NCBI GenBank assembly: GCA_947303715.1
Contig: CAMYYY010000033.1
Span: forward strand, 1 to 34,053
Direction of reading: 5' to 3'
DNA length: 34,053 nt
Source of the DNA: an uncultured Bacteroidales bacterium
GTDB taxonomy: Bacteria > Bacteroidota > Bacteroidia > Bacteroidales > Bacteroidaceae
Part shown: one piece after another, positions 23,787-32,350 of the stretch
Position numbering within the stretch: the first letter of the stretch is position 1
Layout: each line of letters opens with the position of its first letter
Position numbers and translations under genes: made by a program
The notes under the pieces: model-generated
Told to the model about the DNA's origin: nothing
Database searches by the model: none
What the model saw: only the letters and a program-made list of their open reading frames with translations

Positions 23787-25112
23787 TTATCTTCTTTTTT
23801 TACTGGATTTCTTGGACTTCTTTGCGTTCTTCTTTTTGGAACTGATGGCAGCGGCGATAGCAGCAATAAGAACGACACCGATGACGACATAGACCCATGT
23901 TCCCATGCTGTCGCCCTTGATGCGGCTCCACATTTCCAGCATATCCTTGGTGCGGTCGCCATAGTCGCACATGACGGCGCAACGCTCAATGACGCTGGCA
24001 TCGGGGTACTGCACGTCGTTGACGAATACGCTGTCACAACCCTCGCCGAAGAAGTAGCTGAGGTTTATGGGCGTAGTGATGGATTCATCAATCTTGGCCT
24101 CCAGGACCTCGGGAGAGGCAATAGCGCTGACGTAGCCCACAACATCCATGTTACGAAGAGCGTTTTCGGGCAGACACATGTAGTTGATGAAGTAGTTGGC
24201 AGCCTTGGTGTTCTTAGCATACTTGGGGATTACCCAACCGTCGAACCATACATTAGAACCTTCCTTCGGAACCTGATAGCGCAGCTCGGTGCCGATTTCA
24301 GCGGCTTCTTCAATAGCAAACATGGCATCGCCGCTCCAGCTCAAGTTAAGCCATATCTTTCCCTTGGTCATCATCTCCTTACCGAAATCGACCTCCCAGC
24401 CAGAGATGTTGCCCATGTTCTTGGCAGCCTTAAGCGTGTCCTCGATAAGGGCAATGGCCTCGTCGCTGGCGTCATTCATCAGCTGCTGACGGGTAACTTT
24501 GCCATCAAGGATATCCTGCTGGCGGACGTAGGTCAGAATTGCACCCGAAACATCATGTACGGCATCTTTAACAAGGATGTGTCCCGTGTAGCGGCTGTTC
24601 CAGAGCGTGGCCCAGGTGCTGGCATCCTCATCGCTGACGTACTTGGGGTTGTAGAGCCAGCCGGTGGTGCCCCACATGTAGGGAACGGCATAGTCATTAG
24701 CCTTCTTACCCGGCTTGTCGAAGCTTGCAAGCATATTGCGCATAAATGGTGCCACATTTCCTGTGTAGTCCGTAGTGCGGCCAAAGTTGCGGTCAAGGGG
24801 GAGCAGAAGGTTGTTCTTCAGCATGCGGTCGATGATATACTCCGAGGGGCAGACGACATCGAAGTCCTCGTGCCCCGTCTCAATCTTAGCCAGCATGACC
24901 TCGTTGATGTCAAAAAGCTGGTAAATGATGTCAACCTCTTCGCCCGTCTGTTCGTGATACCACACTTTGAATTCCTCCAACAGGTCTTCGTCGATGTAGT
25001 CGGCCCAGTTGTAAATTTTCAGCGTATGCTCACGGTCCTTGGCATCGGCCTGGAAGGTGAAACCCAGCAGCAGCGCTGCAGCAAGAGCAAAGATACGGAT
25101 GATTTGTTTCAT
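23787..25112 (-). CDS. potD: Spermidine/putrescine-binding protein with C-terminal membrane anchor
   Basis: This 441-residue protein has a signal peptide (IIRIFALAAALLLGFTFQADA) and a PotD/PotF-type binding domain: LKIYNWADYIDEDLLEEF, DVVCPSEYIIDRM, YAVPYMWGTTGWLYN, WSGDAMFA and INYMCLPENA. Unusually, it ends in a transmembrane helix (WVYVVIGVVLIAAIAAAI, about residues 400-422) and a strongly basic Lys/Arg tail, which would hold it in the inner membrane. Binding proteins are usually free or lipid-anchored. It is the fourth pot gene, after potA, potB and potC. The polyamine substrate is inferred from family. Confidence 0.88.
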   Translation of the reverse strand: MKQIIRIFALAAALLLGFTFQADAKDREHTLKIYNWADYIDEDLLEEFKVWYHEQTGEEVDIIYQLFDINEVMLAKIETGHEDFDVVCPSEYIIDRMLKNNLLLPLDRNFGRTTDYTGNVAPFMRNMLASFDKPGKKANDYAVPYMWGTTGWLYNPKYVSDEDASTWATLWNSRYTGHILVKDAVHDVSGAILTYVRQQDILDGKVTRQQLMNDASDEAIALIEDTLKAAKNMGNISGWEVDFGKEMMTKGKIWLNLSWSGDAMFAIEEAAEIGTELRYQVPKEGSNVWFDGWVIPKYAKNTKAANYFINYMCLPENALRNMDVVGYVSAIASPEVLEAKIDESITTPINLSYFFGEGCDSVFVNDVQYPDASVIERCAVMCDYGDRTKDMLEMWSRIKGDSMGTWVYVVIGVVLIAAIAAAISSKKKNAKKSKKSSKKRR

Positions 25113-25159
25113 TTCTTTTCAGTTAGGATTTTGATGTGAATAATATAAGATAAAATGTG

Positions 25160-25996
25160 CTATTTTTTGATTTTCAATACTGCAGCACGTTCACGCTCTT
25201 TCTTGGCCATACGTTCAGCACGCAGATTGATGACAAGGAGCAGGGCGAGGACGATGACGAACACCAGCGTAGAGAGGGCACGGAGTTCGGGCGTCAGACC
25301 ACCCTTGCGGGCATCGGAATAGATGTAGGTGCTGAGCGTCTCCAAACCAATGTTGCCCTTCGTGAAGAGGCTGACGGCAAAATCATCGATGGAGAGCGTG
25401 AAGGAGAGTATGAAGCCGCTGACGATGCCCGGTTTGATTTCGGGGATGATGACCTTGGTGAGTGCCTGGAAGGGCGTGGCGCCAAGATCAAGGGCAGCTT
25501 CGTAGATGTTGGGATTCATTCCCGTTAAGCGCGGCATCACGCTCAGTACCACATAGGGCGTACAGAACGAGATGTGGGCGAGGATGACGGTAGTATAACC
25601 CTGGCTGATGCCCAGCCACACGAAGAGCAGGAACAGCGAAATACCCGTAATGATGTCGGGGTTAATCATCGGAATGCTGTTGAGGAACGTGATGGCCTTG
25701 CGGCGACGGTTCTTCAGATTATAGATGCCGATGGCTGAGAAACTGCCCAATAGGGTAGAGATGGTGGCTGCGATGATGGCAATGATAAGCGTGTTCTTGA
25801 TAGCCGAGAGCATGCTTCCGCTGGCATCCCCCGCGAAGATGTTCTTGTAGAGGTTGAGCGAGAATCCCGTCCAGTTGCCCAGCACCTTCGTCTCTGTGAA
25901 GGAAAAGATGGCAATGATGACGATGGGCGTGTAGAGAACCAACAACAGCAACCACAGATATCCCTTGGCAAAGACTTTGTCGAACTTTACTTTCAT
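25160..25996 (-). CDS. potC: Polyamine ABC transporter permease
   Basis: This 278-residue inner-membrane protein has about six transmembrane helices. The EAA loop that docks to the ATPase is visible as EAALDLGATPFQALTKVIIP followed by PGIVSG. The N terminus (GYLWLLLLVLYTPIVIIAIFSF) matches PotC. It follows potB by 19 bp and is followed by potD after 47 bp. Confidence 0.9.
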   Translation of the reverse strand: MKVKFDKVFAKGYLWLLLLVLYTPIVIIAIFSFTETKVLGNWTGFSLNLYKNIFAGDASGSMLSAIKNTLIIAIIAATISTLLGSFSAIGIYNLKNRRRKAITFLNSIPMINPDIITGISLFLLFVWLGISQGYTTVILAHISFCTPYVVLSVMPRLTGMNPNIYEAALDLGATPFQALTKVIIPEIKPGIVSGFILSFTLSIDDFAVSLFTKGNIGLETLSTYIYSDARKGGLTPELRALSTLVFVIVLALLLVINLRAERMAKKERERAAVLKIKK

Positions 25997-26015
25997 AGTG
26001 CGTTTTCCTTATTCA

Positions 26016-26810
26016 TTAAATAAGACCAGGGGATTCATTCTCTGCATCGCCACCCGTGAAGAGGGAGGTGATGCCGATAATCAGCAGCATAATCAGCGAA
26101 AGCGCTGCACCGTAGTTCATGGTGTCGCTCTGCATGATGTAGGTTTGGATAACCGAGCCGAAGAGCTGGATGTCGTTCATAGTCAACAATTCCGAGATGG
26201 CAAAAGTCGAGATGGTTGGCAAGAACACCATCAGCACACCGCTCAGCACACCGGGCAGACTCAGGGGGAAGATGACCTTCGTAAACACTTTGGCGCGGCT
26301 TGCGCCGAGGTCTTGCGCCGCCTCGATGAGGCTTTTATCTATCTTCATCATGGTGTTGTAGATGGGGTAGATCATGAAGGGCAGGAAATCATAGGCGAGG
26401 CCGAACATAAGCGCGCCCTGTCCGAGCGGAAGACCCGTGATGTCGAACAGCGTGACGGTAGCCAGTGTGCGGATAAGGAAGTTCACCCACATGGGCAGGA
26501 TAAACAGCAGCACCGTGGTCTTCGACTTGTTGAACTCGCTGTTGCTGAGGATGTAGGCAGCTGGGTAGCCGAACAAGATGCAGAGAATTGTCGTGACCAT
26601 GGCAATGCCCACAGAATAGATGAACGTGTTAAGCGCCTCTTTCTGCGTGACAAACTTCACGAAGTTATCGACCGTGAAATGGCCCTGATTGTCCCTGAAG
26701 GCATAGAGCACAATCAGCAGCAACGGCAGCACGACGAAGAGCAGCAGGAAAATGAAGTAGGGTAGTGACCAGCTGCTTCGCTTGGAGAAATACCGCATGA
26801 TTTTATTCAT
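26016..26810 (-). CDS. potB: Polyamine ABC transporter permease
   Basis: This 264-residue inner-membrane permease has about six helices. The N terminus (PYFIFLLLFVVLPLLLIVLY) and the EAA loop (EAAQDLGASRAKVFTKVIFP, then LPGVLSGVL) match PotB. It forms the transport channel with PotC. It starts 14 bp after potA. Confidence 0.9.
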   Translation of the reverse strand: MNKIMRYFSKRSSWSLPYFIFLLLFVVLPLLLIVLYAFRDNQGHFTVDNFVKFVTQKEALNTFIYSVGIAMVTTILCILFGYPAAYILSNSEFNKSKTTVLLFILPMWVNFLIRTLATVTLFDITGLPLGQGALMFGLAYDFLPFMIYPIYNTMMKIDKSLIEAAQDLGASRAKVFTKVIFPLSLPGVLSGVLMVFLPTISTFAISELLTMNDIQLFGSVIQTYIMQSDTMNYGAALSLIMLLIIGITSLFTGGDAENESPGLI

Positions 26811-26824
26811 TGTTTCACTTGCCT

Positions 26825-28240
26825 CTAATCCTTAACCTTTATCCTTATGTCTTCCGGTTTGATGTTGATGCCTACAAGGTCACCGTCGTCCCACACATCG
26901 GTGGTGTCGACATAGAGGTAGGGGCCTTCGTCTGTGGCGATGGTCAGATGGTAGTGGTTGCCCTTGTAGATGATGAGCCGCACATCGCCGTCAGCCGTGC
27001 CGTCTTCCTGATAGTCCGTGAGGTCAATTTTGTCGAATCCCACTTCGGCAAGTACCTCGGTGCCAGGTTCGATGTCGGTGGGGAGAATCTGGAATTTCTC
27101 ACCCAGCATCTCGATGTGATCGCTATCGACGACGGTGGCCTCGATGGTGTTGCAGAGACGTTCTTTCTTCATCACGTGGATGTCGGCAGGCTTGACGATG
27201 AGACTGACGTCCGTGCCCGGCTCGAAGCTGTTGTAGTCCTGAATCATGATTTCGTAGCCGTCGGGCGTCAGTACAATCATTTCGTAGTGTACACCTTTGA
27301 AGATACAGCTTTGCACGATGCCGTGGAACTGTTCGGCCTGTTCGTTACGCTGCATGATGTAGATGTCCTCAGGACGGAGCACCACGTCAACGGGCTCGTC
27401 ATCGTCGAAGCCCGTGTCAACGCAGTTGAACTCTTTGTCCATGAAGCGCACCAGGCAGTCTTTGAGCATGGTGCCTTCGAGTATGTTGCTTTCACCGATG
27501 AAGTCAGCCACGAAGCAGTTCTTCGGCTCGTTGTAGATGTCAGTGGGGGTGCCGATCTGCTGGATTACGCCTTCGTTCATCACCACGATGGTGTCGGAGA
27601 GAGTGAGTGCCTCTTCCTGGTCGTGGGTGACGTAGATGAAAGTGATGCCCAGTGTCTTGTGCATGTCCTTCAGTTCGAGCTGCATATCCTTTCGCATCTT
27701 CAGGTCGAGGGCGGCAAGGGGCTCGTCGAGGAGCAGCACCTGTGGCTTGTTCACAATGGCGCGGGCTATGGCTACACGCTGCTGCTGGCCGCCCGAGAGG
27801 CTGTTCACGTCGCGTTCCTCGTAGTCGGTCATGCCCACCATCTTGAGTGCCTTGCGCACGGCGGCATCCATTTCCTTCGAGTCCATCTTGCGGAGCTTCA
27901 GTCCGAAGGCGACGTTGTCATAGACATTGAGGTGTGGAAACAGAGCATAGCGCTGGAACACCGTGTTCATCGGGCGCTTGTGCGGGGGCGTCTGGGTGAT
28001 GTCCTCACCCCCGAGCAGGATTTCTCCCTCTGATGCCGTCTCAAATCCGGCAAGGATGCGGAGCAGGGTTGTCTTGCCGCATCCCGAGGGACCCAAGATG
28101 GTAACGAATTCTCCCTTTCTTACGTACAAGTTCACATCGTCCAGCACCTGTTTCTCCCCGAACCACTTGGAGACGTGCTTAAAGTCGATGATGTGACCCT
28201 CAGGTTCTATTTTCTTCTCTTCCATAACTTTAACCTCCAT
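26825..28240 (-). CDS. potA: Polyamine ABC transporter ATPase with extended C terminus
   Basis: This 471-residue ATPase shows Walker [10 protein letters not shown], the Q-loop region [10 protein letters not shown], signature LSGGQQQR, Walker B LLLDEP and H-loop THDQEEA. PotA proteins are usually about 370 residues. Here the C-terminal regulatory (TOBE-type) part appears to be present twice: about 300-375, ending [10 protein letters not shown], and about 395-471, ending [12 protein letters not shown]. The last residues and the stop come from an AACCTTT-type repeat. The start could also be the ATG at 28225. It follows the outer-membrane gene by 12 bp. Confidence 0.9.
   Translation of the reverse strand: MEVKVMEEKKIEPEGHIIDFKHVSKWFGEKQVLDDVNLYVRKGEFVTILGPSGCGKTTLLRILAGFETASEGEILLGGEDITQTPPHKRPMNTVFQRYALFPHLNVYDNVAFGLKLRKMDSKEMDAAVRKALKMVGMTDYEERDVNSLSGGQQQRVAIARAIVNKPQVLLLDEPLAALDLKMRKDMQLELKDMHKTLGITFIYVTHDQEEALTLSDTIVVMNEGVIQQIGTPTDIYNEPKNCFVADFIGESNILEGTMLKDCLVRFMDKEFNCVDTGFDDDEPVDVVLRPEDIYIMQRNEQAEQFHGIVQSCIFKGVHYEMIVLTPDGYEIMIQDYNSFEPGTDVSLIVKPADIHVMKKERLCNTIEATVVDSDHIEMLGEKFQILPTDIEPGTEVLAEVGFDKIDLTDYQEDGTADGDVRLIIYKGNHYHLTIATDEGPYLYVDTTDVWDDGDLVGINIKPEDIRIKVKD
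26827..26847. repeat. AATCCTT/AACCTTT repeat at the potA 3' end
   Basis: AATCCTT, AACCTTT and ATCCTTA follow one another and encode the last residues of PotA on the minus strand; the stop (26825-26827) touches the repeat. It is the same repeat type as 19810-19858. Confidence 0.55.
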
Positions 28241-28252
28241 CCTTAAACCAAA

Positions 28253-29053
28253 TTAGAAGCCGATAGCAAAGCTCCAGAGGAAACGTCCGTCGGTGGGATT
28301 CAGTCCGAAGGTGGTGCTGACGGGCAGCGTGAGTTCCGTGCCCCGGAAGGGGATGTTGTAGCCCGCACGCAGGCCGAGCCATGCAAAGTGCGCTCCCTCG
28401 GCTTCGTCGATGTAGGGGCTCGTCCAGGGGATGAAGCCCACGTTAGCCGTGAAGTCCACGGGGAAGTCGCCAAAGTTGAAGTCGTATGCGGCCTCCACAT
28501 AGCTGCTGTAGAAGCGTTTGTCGATGCTTGAAAAGGGCTGCACCTCCATGTCGTCGCCGCCCAGGAGGATGGTGTTCCACGTCAGTGTGAGGGGGAAGCT
28601 CTCGCCAAAGCTGTACTCCAGCGAAGCGTCAACGGCATGGCCCGTGCCCTTGCTGAGACCGGTGCTCAGGTAGGGGGCATCCGAGTTATCCATATAATCC
28701 GTCAGAGTCAGCGTCAGTCCGCCGTAGCCCAGGTAGGCATAAAGGTCCCACTCCTGATAGCCGCGCTTCATCAGCGGTCCGTAGATGCTCTCCTGGAAAG
28801 CATGGATGAACCAAGTGCCGATGCCTGCCGAGAAATCCCCCGCCTCGAAGTTTGCACTGAGGTCGCCCCGGACATTCAGGCCGCTCAGTTCCTGACCACG
28901 CCAGAGATAGCTGGTGCTTACTCCCACCTCGCTAAGGGTGAGATCAGAGGATACAACGTCATTACCGCCCTCAAAGACCGTAACCTCCTGGGCGTTGACA
29001 CTCGCTGAAACCATCACAAAAGCAGCTACGGCTGCAAAATAGACTTTCTTCAT
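28253..29053 (-). CDS. Outer-membrane beta-barrel protein, putative porin
   Basis: This 266-residue protein has a signal peptide (VYFAAVAAFVMVSASVNAQ) and alternating hydrophobic/polar strands throughout, ending in LWSFAIGF with the C-terminal aromatic residue typical of outer-membrane barrels. The early segment VGVSTSYLWRGQELSG resembles TorF-type putative porins. It lies 12 bp upstream of potA in the same direction, so it may be an outer-membrane channel for the same substrate; that link is inferred from position. Its leader is about 95 bases if the weak promoter at 29148 is real. Confidence 0.8.
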   Translation of the reverse strand: MKKVYFAAVAAFVMVSASVNAQEVTVFEGGNDVVSSDLTLSEVGVSTSYLWRGQELSGLNVRGDLSANFEAGDFSAGIGTWFIHAFQESIYGPLMKRGYQEWDLYAYLGYGGLTLTLTDYMDNSDAPYLSTGLSKGTGHAVDASLEYSFGESFPLTLTWNTILLGGDDMEVQPFSSIDKRFYSSYVEAAYDFNFGDFPVDFTANVGFIPWTSPYIDEAEGAHFAWLGLRAGYNIPFRGTELTLPVSTTFGLNPTDGRFLWSFAIGF

Positions 29054-29147
29054 TTCTAACGAATTGTGCTTGTTAAATTGTTAATTGTTGGTGAACTTTT
29101 TTTGATTGTTTGAACAAAGTTTTTAGCAGTTAAACTATTTTCGGCCG

Positions 29148-29155
29148 CGAAGGTA
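29148..29155 (-). promoter_or_regulatory. Candidate -7 element of the porin-pot operon
   Basis: TACCTTCG on the minus strand is close to TAnnTTTG and lies 95 bp before the porin ATG. No TTG was found at the expected -33 spacing. Confidence 0.35.
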
Positions 29156-29210
29156 CGGACTTTTTTCCTATTTTTGCGATTTTCAACGAAAAAAAACCGT
29201 TATTCCCTAT

Positions 29211-29246
29211 AAAAATGTAGGAAACACTCCTGCTCCCTACATTTTT
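29211..29246. terminator. Bidirectional terminator-like hairpin
   Basis: AAAAATGTAGG (29211-29221) and CCTACATTTTT (29236-29246) form a perfect 11-bp stem around a 14-base loop, with an A/T run on both sides. It would end the minus-strand accessory operon just before the porin promoter region. Confidence 0.7.
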
Positions 29247-29254
29247 GCCCCTCC

Positions 29255-29287
29255 GTGTCACCTGAGACACCGTGTCACCGGGTCACT
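29255..29287. repeat. GTGTCACC-type short repeats
   Basis: Four imperfect units of 8-9 bases (GTGTCACCT, GAGACACC, GTGTCACC, GGGTCACT) lie beside the terminator hairpin at the edge of the accessory region. Confidence 0.5.
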
Positions 29288-29300
29288 GGGTGGTAGTTTT

Positions 29301-29363
29301 TTTATAGTGCCTATAGTTCCTATAGAAACTATAGTTCCTATCTTTCCTATCGTTCCTTTCCCT
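29301..29363. repeat. Seven 9-bp CCTATAGTT-type repeats
   Basis: Units at 29301, 29310, 29319, 29328, 29337, 29346 and 29355 follow CCTATAGTT with drift. The repeat overlaps the end of the 117-residue gene and contains its TAG stop (29347-29349). The same 9-bp motif is in frame inside the DUF3987 gene at 31365-31418. Confidence 0.75.
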
Positions 29364-29700
29364 CTTTTTCTTCCCACAGCCTCACCTTGCAGAAGATGCC
29401 CGTGGGAATCATCCCTATGGCCACCAGCAGCGGCTTGAAGGCATAGGCGATGTCCCTCTCCACACGGCACTCCGGGGCAATCGTGAAGTGATAGCGGCGG
29501 TCGCCCAGTGTCTGGCGCACCACCCGCAGCGTCACCTCCCGCAGGCACTCGCGCTTGGGTCCCAGTATCCTGAGGGTGCAGATGCCCTGCTTCTTCTCGG
29601 CGCGCACTACGAAAAACCGTTTCCAACTTCCCGTCATGCCGTTCCAGTGCACCAGCTCAATGTACACCTTGTTGTTCGTCAGTGTGTTCTGCGGTTTCAT
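29347..29700 (-). CDS. Unknown protein, last gene of the VirE-N/DUF3987 operon
   Basis: This predicted 117-residue protein has no recognised family. It is basic, with alternating beta-type stretches (VYIELVHWNGMTGSWKRFFV, CTLRILGP) and one mildly hydrophobic segment (PLLVAIGMIPTGIFC). It has no signal peptide. Its ATG overlaps the stop of the DUF3987 gene by four bases (ATGA at 29697-29700), so it is coupled to it. The stop lies in a 9-bp repeat. Confidence 0.65.
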   Translation of the reverse strand: MKPQNTLTNNKVYIELVHWNGMTGSWKRFFVVRAEKKQGICTLRILGPKRECLREVTLRVVRQTLGDRRYHFTIAPECRVERDIAYAFKPLLVAIGMIPTGIFCKVRLWEEKEGKER

Positions 29701-32006
29701 TGCTTCAGGCCTAATCGGGTTTTTGTGAAAACATTGTCATTCTTCGTCACCAGCCCGTACTTGTTCCACCGATAGACGATGACCTTCGGCTCCGTCCCGA
29801 CACCCGAGTTCTGCAGGGCTGCCTGCAGGTCTTTCAGGCTGAACGTCGGCGGCAGGTCATGCAGCAGGTTGGGGAAGGCCACCTTCTGTTTCACCTCCGG
29901 CGAGGTGAACTGTTCGCCGTAGAGCCGGATGTGCTCGTCGGTATCCTTGTCGGCAAACCAGAGGCAGAAGTCGCGTATCAGCCGCTGTCGGGCGGGCGTC
30001 AGCTTATCGTAGAGGCAGGCACTCACCATCGCCAGCCTGAACGCCTTCAGCGCAGCCCTGCGGCGGAAGTGGTCCTTGGCCAGGTTGCCCTCCGTCAGCG
30101 CCTCCATGCGCTTCAGTTCCAGCCACTCCTCCAGCGGTTTCTGCATGAAGGCCATCCGGTCGTCGAGGTCGTTGACGGGCATCACCGTCCACTCGTTGCC
30201 GTCGCTGCTGGGCTTGCTCTTGTACGTCATCTTGTCGAGCCGTTCCAGGCACCCCTGCACCGTTTTCCGCTGGGTTTCGGTCAGCGGACGGAACTTCGGC
30301 ATCCGGGCGAACTCCTGATTGCGGATTTCGGCGATGCTGATGCGGCTGATGAGCCCGTTCTCGGCATTGCCGTAGAAGGCCTGCACCTGCTTGGGCGTGC
30401 CCGTCAGCAGGAAGTTGATCATCAGTTTCACCTCCCCGCTGAAGGTGTCGGTCATCATGTAGTCCTGCGAGGCGTAGTCCGAGTCCCATGCCTGGCGGTA
30501 GAGGTCGTTCTTGTCCTGCCCGCGGCCGCCCTTGTTCGAGCGGATGACGGTGTCCACCTCGGGCGTGAAGGTTATCTGATGCAGTCCCAGGGCATCGTTC
30601 TGGCGGTCGAGCAGCTTGGGTATGCTGATGACGGGGCTGACGATGCGTACGGGCACGTGAGGGTCGCGCGGCAGCTGGTCGCTGTTGCGCTTCTGTTTCA
30701 GTTCCTTCTTGTAGAGACGTTCCCGTTCCCATTGGGGCTGGTCGCGCTTGCGCAGCTGCTCCGTCAGGTCCTCAAACAGCTGTCGGATGTGGCTCTTGCC
30801 CGCGCTGGCCATGCAGAAGATCACCGAGTGGAACGTGGTGTTCTGCACCGAGCCGTCCAGATAGGTGGCCCGTGCCCGTGTGGTGAGTGCCCCCAGGATG
30901 GGAGCCATGGCGCACACCATGGGCCACACGAACTCGCGCGGGGCATTGCGGCAGTACTCGTTGAACACGGGCGGCATCGGCGGGAATTTCTCACGGTGCT
31001 CCTCCTCCACGCTCTCCGTCTGCTGCTTCTCGGTCTGTTCGCGGCGCTCCTTGTTCTTACGGCTCTCCACCAGCCCCAGCCCTTCGAGGAACTTCCAGAA
31101 CGAGTAGGGGATCTGTCCCGTGCCGGCCCGGGCGCAGACGTAGTCGATGATTTTCTCCCTCTCAGCCCTTGGCTTGCCCAAGTCGGGCAGCTGGCTGAGC
31201 ATCACCCCTGCATTGTTGTCGGTGATATAGCGGAAATTCTTCACCATGTTCACGAAAAAGCTGTGCCGTTCGCCCGCCTCGGGCATCCCGCGGCTCTCCA
31301 GATACTTCTCTGCGATTTCGCTGATCAGCATCCCCTTGAAACGGAACGCGGCAGCGGGGGCGGTTTCTATAGTATCTATAGTTCCTATAGTACCTATAGT
31401 TTCTATAGCTCCTATCTCCACCAATTTCTCCATCTCCCACAGCCTGTTGTCAATGAAAAGGAAGTCCTCCAGCGCCACCAGATACGACGGCCGCGAGACA
31501 TCGCTGCACGCCGTGTCGTAGCTCACGATTCCCAGCCGCTCCGCCAGCCATGCCTGGTGGGCCGCTATCGTCGTCAGCCCCTTCTCCGTCATGCGCGCCA
31601 CGATGCGGATGCCCTGTCCGCTGGGGGTGATGTGGATGACCACGATGCCGTAGCGCGGATAGCGCTGCTCGCCCTGTTCCGTCACCTCCCACTGGAACGC
31701 CCTCTCCAGCAGATCGCGCTTGAAGGCCTCCATGTCGGCAATGTGGTCGACGTCCAGCATCACCATGCCGCTCGGCTCGCTCGACTCGATGGTGTGGCGC
31801 CCGTCCTTCGACAGCGCCTGCCACGTCACCATGGGCAGCCGGCGCTTCAGCGCCTGAATCTCACTCTGCGGCCGGCCCTCTGCCACAGCCTTCCGCACCC
31901 TTGCCACGCGCTCGCGCAGCCATTCCGTGTCCACCGTGTTGTAGAACACGTCGCTTTTGCACTCGTAGCCCTGTCCCGCCACGCTGTCGTACATGCTAAA
32001 TCTCAT
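29697..32006 (-). CDS. VirE-N / DUF3987 primase-helicase-like protein
   Basis: This 769-residue protein resembles Bacteroidetes proteins with an N-terminal VirE-N/BT4734-like domain and a C-terminal DUF3987 domain. The N-terminal part (about 30-180) has SSEPSGMVMLDVDHI and ITPSGQGIRIVARM, as in primase/polymerase-like folds. A middle part (about 225-320) may be a primase-associated helical domain. The C-terminal part (about 350-740) has a P-loop-like FCMASAGKSHIRQLF and an acidic TFTPEVDTVI, as in helicase-type ATPases. Residues 197-214 (about GTIGTIDTIE) come from a 9-bp repeat. Relatives occur in mobile or plasmid-like regions, so a replication role is possible but unproven. It starts 11 bases before the preceding gene ends. 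Confidence 0.75.
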   Translation of the reverse strand: MRFSMYDSVAGQGYECKSDVFYNTVDTEWLRERVARVRKAVAEGRPQSEIQALKRRLPMVTWQALSKDGRHTIESSEPSGMVMLDVDHIADMEAFKRDLLERAFQWEVTEQGEQRYPRYGIVVIHITPSGQGIRIVARMTEKGLTTIAAHQAWLAERLGIVSYDTACSDVSRPSYLVALEDFLFIDNRLWEMEKLVEIGAIETIGTIGTIDTIETAPAAAFRFKGMLISEIAEKYLESRGMPEAGERHSFFVNMVKNFRYITDNNAGVMLSQLPDLGKPRAEREKIIDYVCARAGTGQIPYSFWKFLEGLGLVESRKNKERREQTEKQQTESVEEEHREKFPPMPPVFNEYCRNAPREFVWPMVCAMAPILGALTTRARATYLDGSVQNTTFHSVIFCMASAGKSHIRQLFEDLTEQLRKRDQPQWERERLYKKELKQKRNSDQLPRDPHVPVRIVSPVISIPKLLDRQNDALGLHQITFTPEVDTVIRSNKGGRGQDKNDLYRQAWDSDYASQDYMMTDTFSGEVKLMINFLLTGTPKQVQAFYGNAENGLISRISIAEIRNQEFARMPKFRPLTETQRKTVQGCLERLDKMTYKSKPSSDGNEWTVMPVNDLDDRMAFMQKPLEEWLELKRMEALTEGNLAKDHFRRRAALKAFRLAMVSACLYDKLTPARQRLIRDFCLWFADKDTDEHIRLYGEQFTSPEVKQKVAFPNLLHDLPPTFSLKDLQAALQNSGVGTEPKVIVYRWNKYGLVTKNDNVFTKTRLGLKQ
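31365..31418. repeat. In-frame 9-bp repeats in the DUF3987 gene
   Basis: Six 9-bp units (TTCTATAGT, ATCTATAGT, TCCTATAGT, ACCTATAGT, TTCTATAGC, TCCTATCTC) encode a three-residue repeat around Thr-Ile-Gly/Glu. Because 9 bp is three codons, copy-number changes would keep the frame. A related tract lies at 29301-29363. Confidence 0.8.
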
Positions 32007-32304
32007 AGTCCGAAAGTTTTAAGATGGCACGAATGAACAAATCCCTTAGCTGGTCGTGCATCCGCACACGGCACTGGTCGTGCCGGGGCACGCTCACCCG
32101 CAGGCACACCGTACGGCTGTTGCGCAGGATGCTGTAGCTTCCCTCGCCGCACGTCCGCGTGACCACCGTCCGCAGGCAGTCGTTCTCACCCGTCCCCTCC
32201 TGATAGGGAGTGAACATCACTTCGCCAAACTCGTTCACCATACCGCTTCCGCGGTAGCACTTGCCCGGTACCAACGCCATGGGCTTCCTTGCTGCTTTTT
32301 TCAT
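31996..32304 (-). CDS. Small unknown protein, second gene of the accessory operon
   Basis: This predicted 102-residue protein has no recognised family. It starts with a basic run (MKKAARKPM) and is rich in Cys, Arg and beta-type stretches (GSYSILRNSRTVCLRVSVPR). It has no signal peptide or membrane segment. It overlaps the start of the DUF3987 gene by 11 bases (31996-32006), which supports both being read from one transcript. Confidence 0.65.
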   Translation of the reverse strand: MKKAARKPMALVPGKCYRGSGMVNEFGEVMFTPYQEGTGENDCLRTVVTRTCGEGSYSILRNSRTVCLRVSVPRHDQCRVRMHDQLRDLFIRAILKLSDYEI

Positions 32305-32350
32305 AAGACTTTTTGTTTTTTAATAGATTAAACAATACTATCCTGATTCA

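Noticed and set aside
23685..25139. Plus-strand open frame of 484 codons
   Set aside because: It lies opposite potD and the glycosyltransferase start, both of which have clear family motifs. The product shows none.
26810..28033. Plus-strand open frame of 407 codons
   Set aside because: It is opposite potA, whose ATPase motifs are all intact. The plus-strand product is rich in Val, His and Asp and has no recognisable fold.
29859..32036. Long plus-strand open frame of 725 codons
   Set aside because: It lies opposite the VirE-N/DUF3987 gene, and its product is a low-quality Leu/Val/His/Arg-rich sequence with no domain. It is a high-GC shadow of the real gene.
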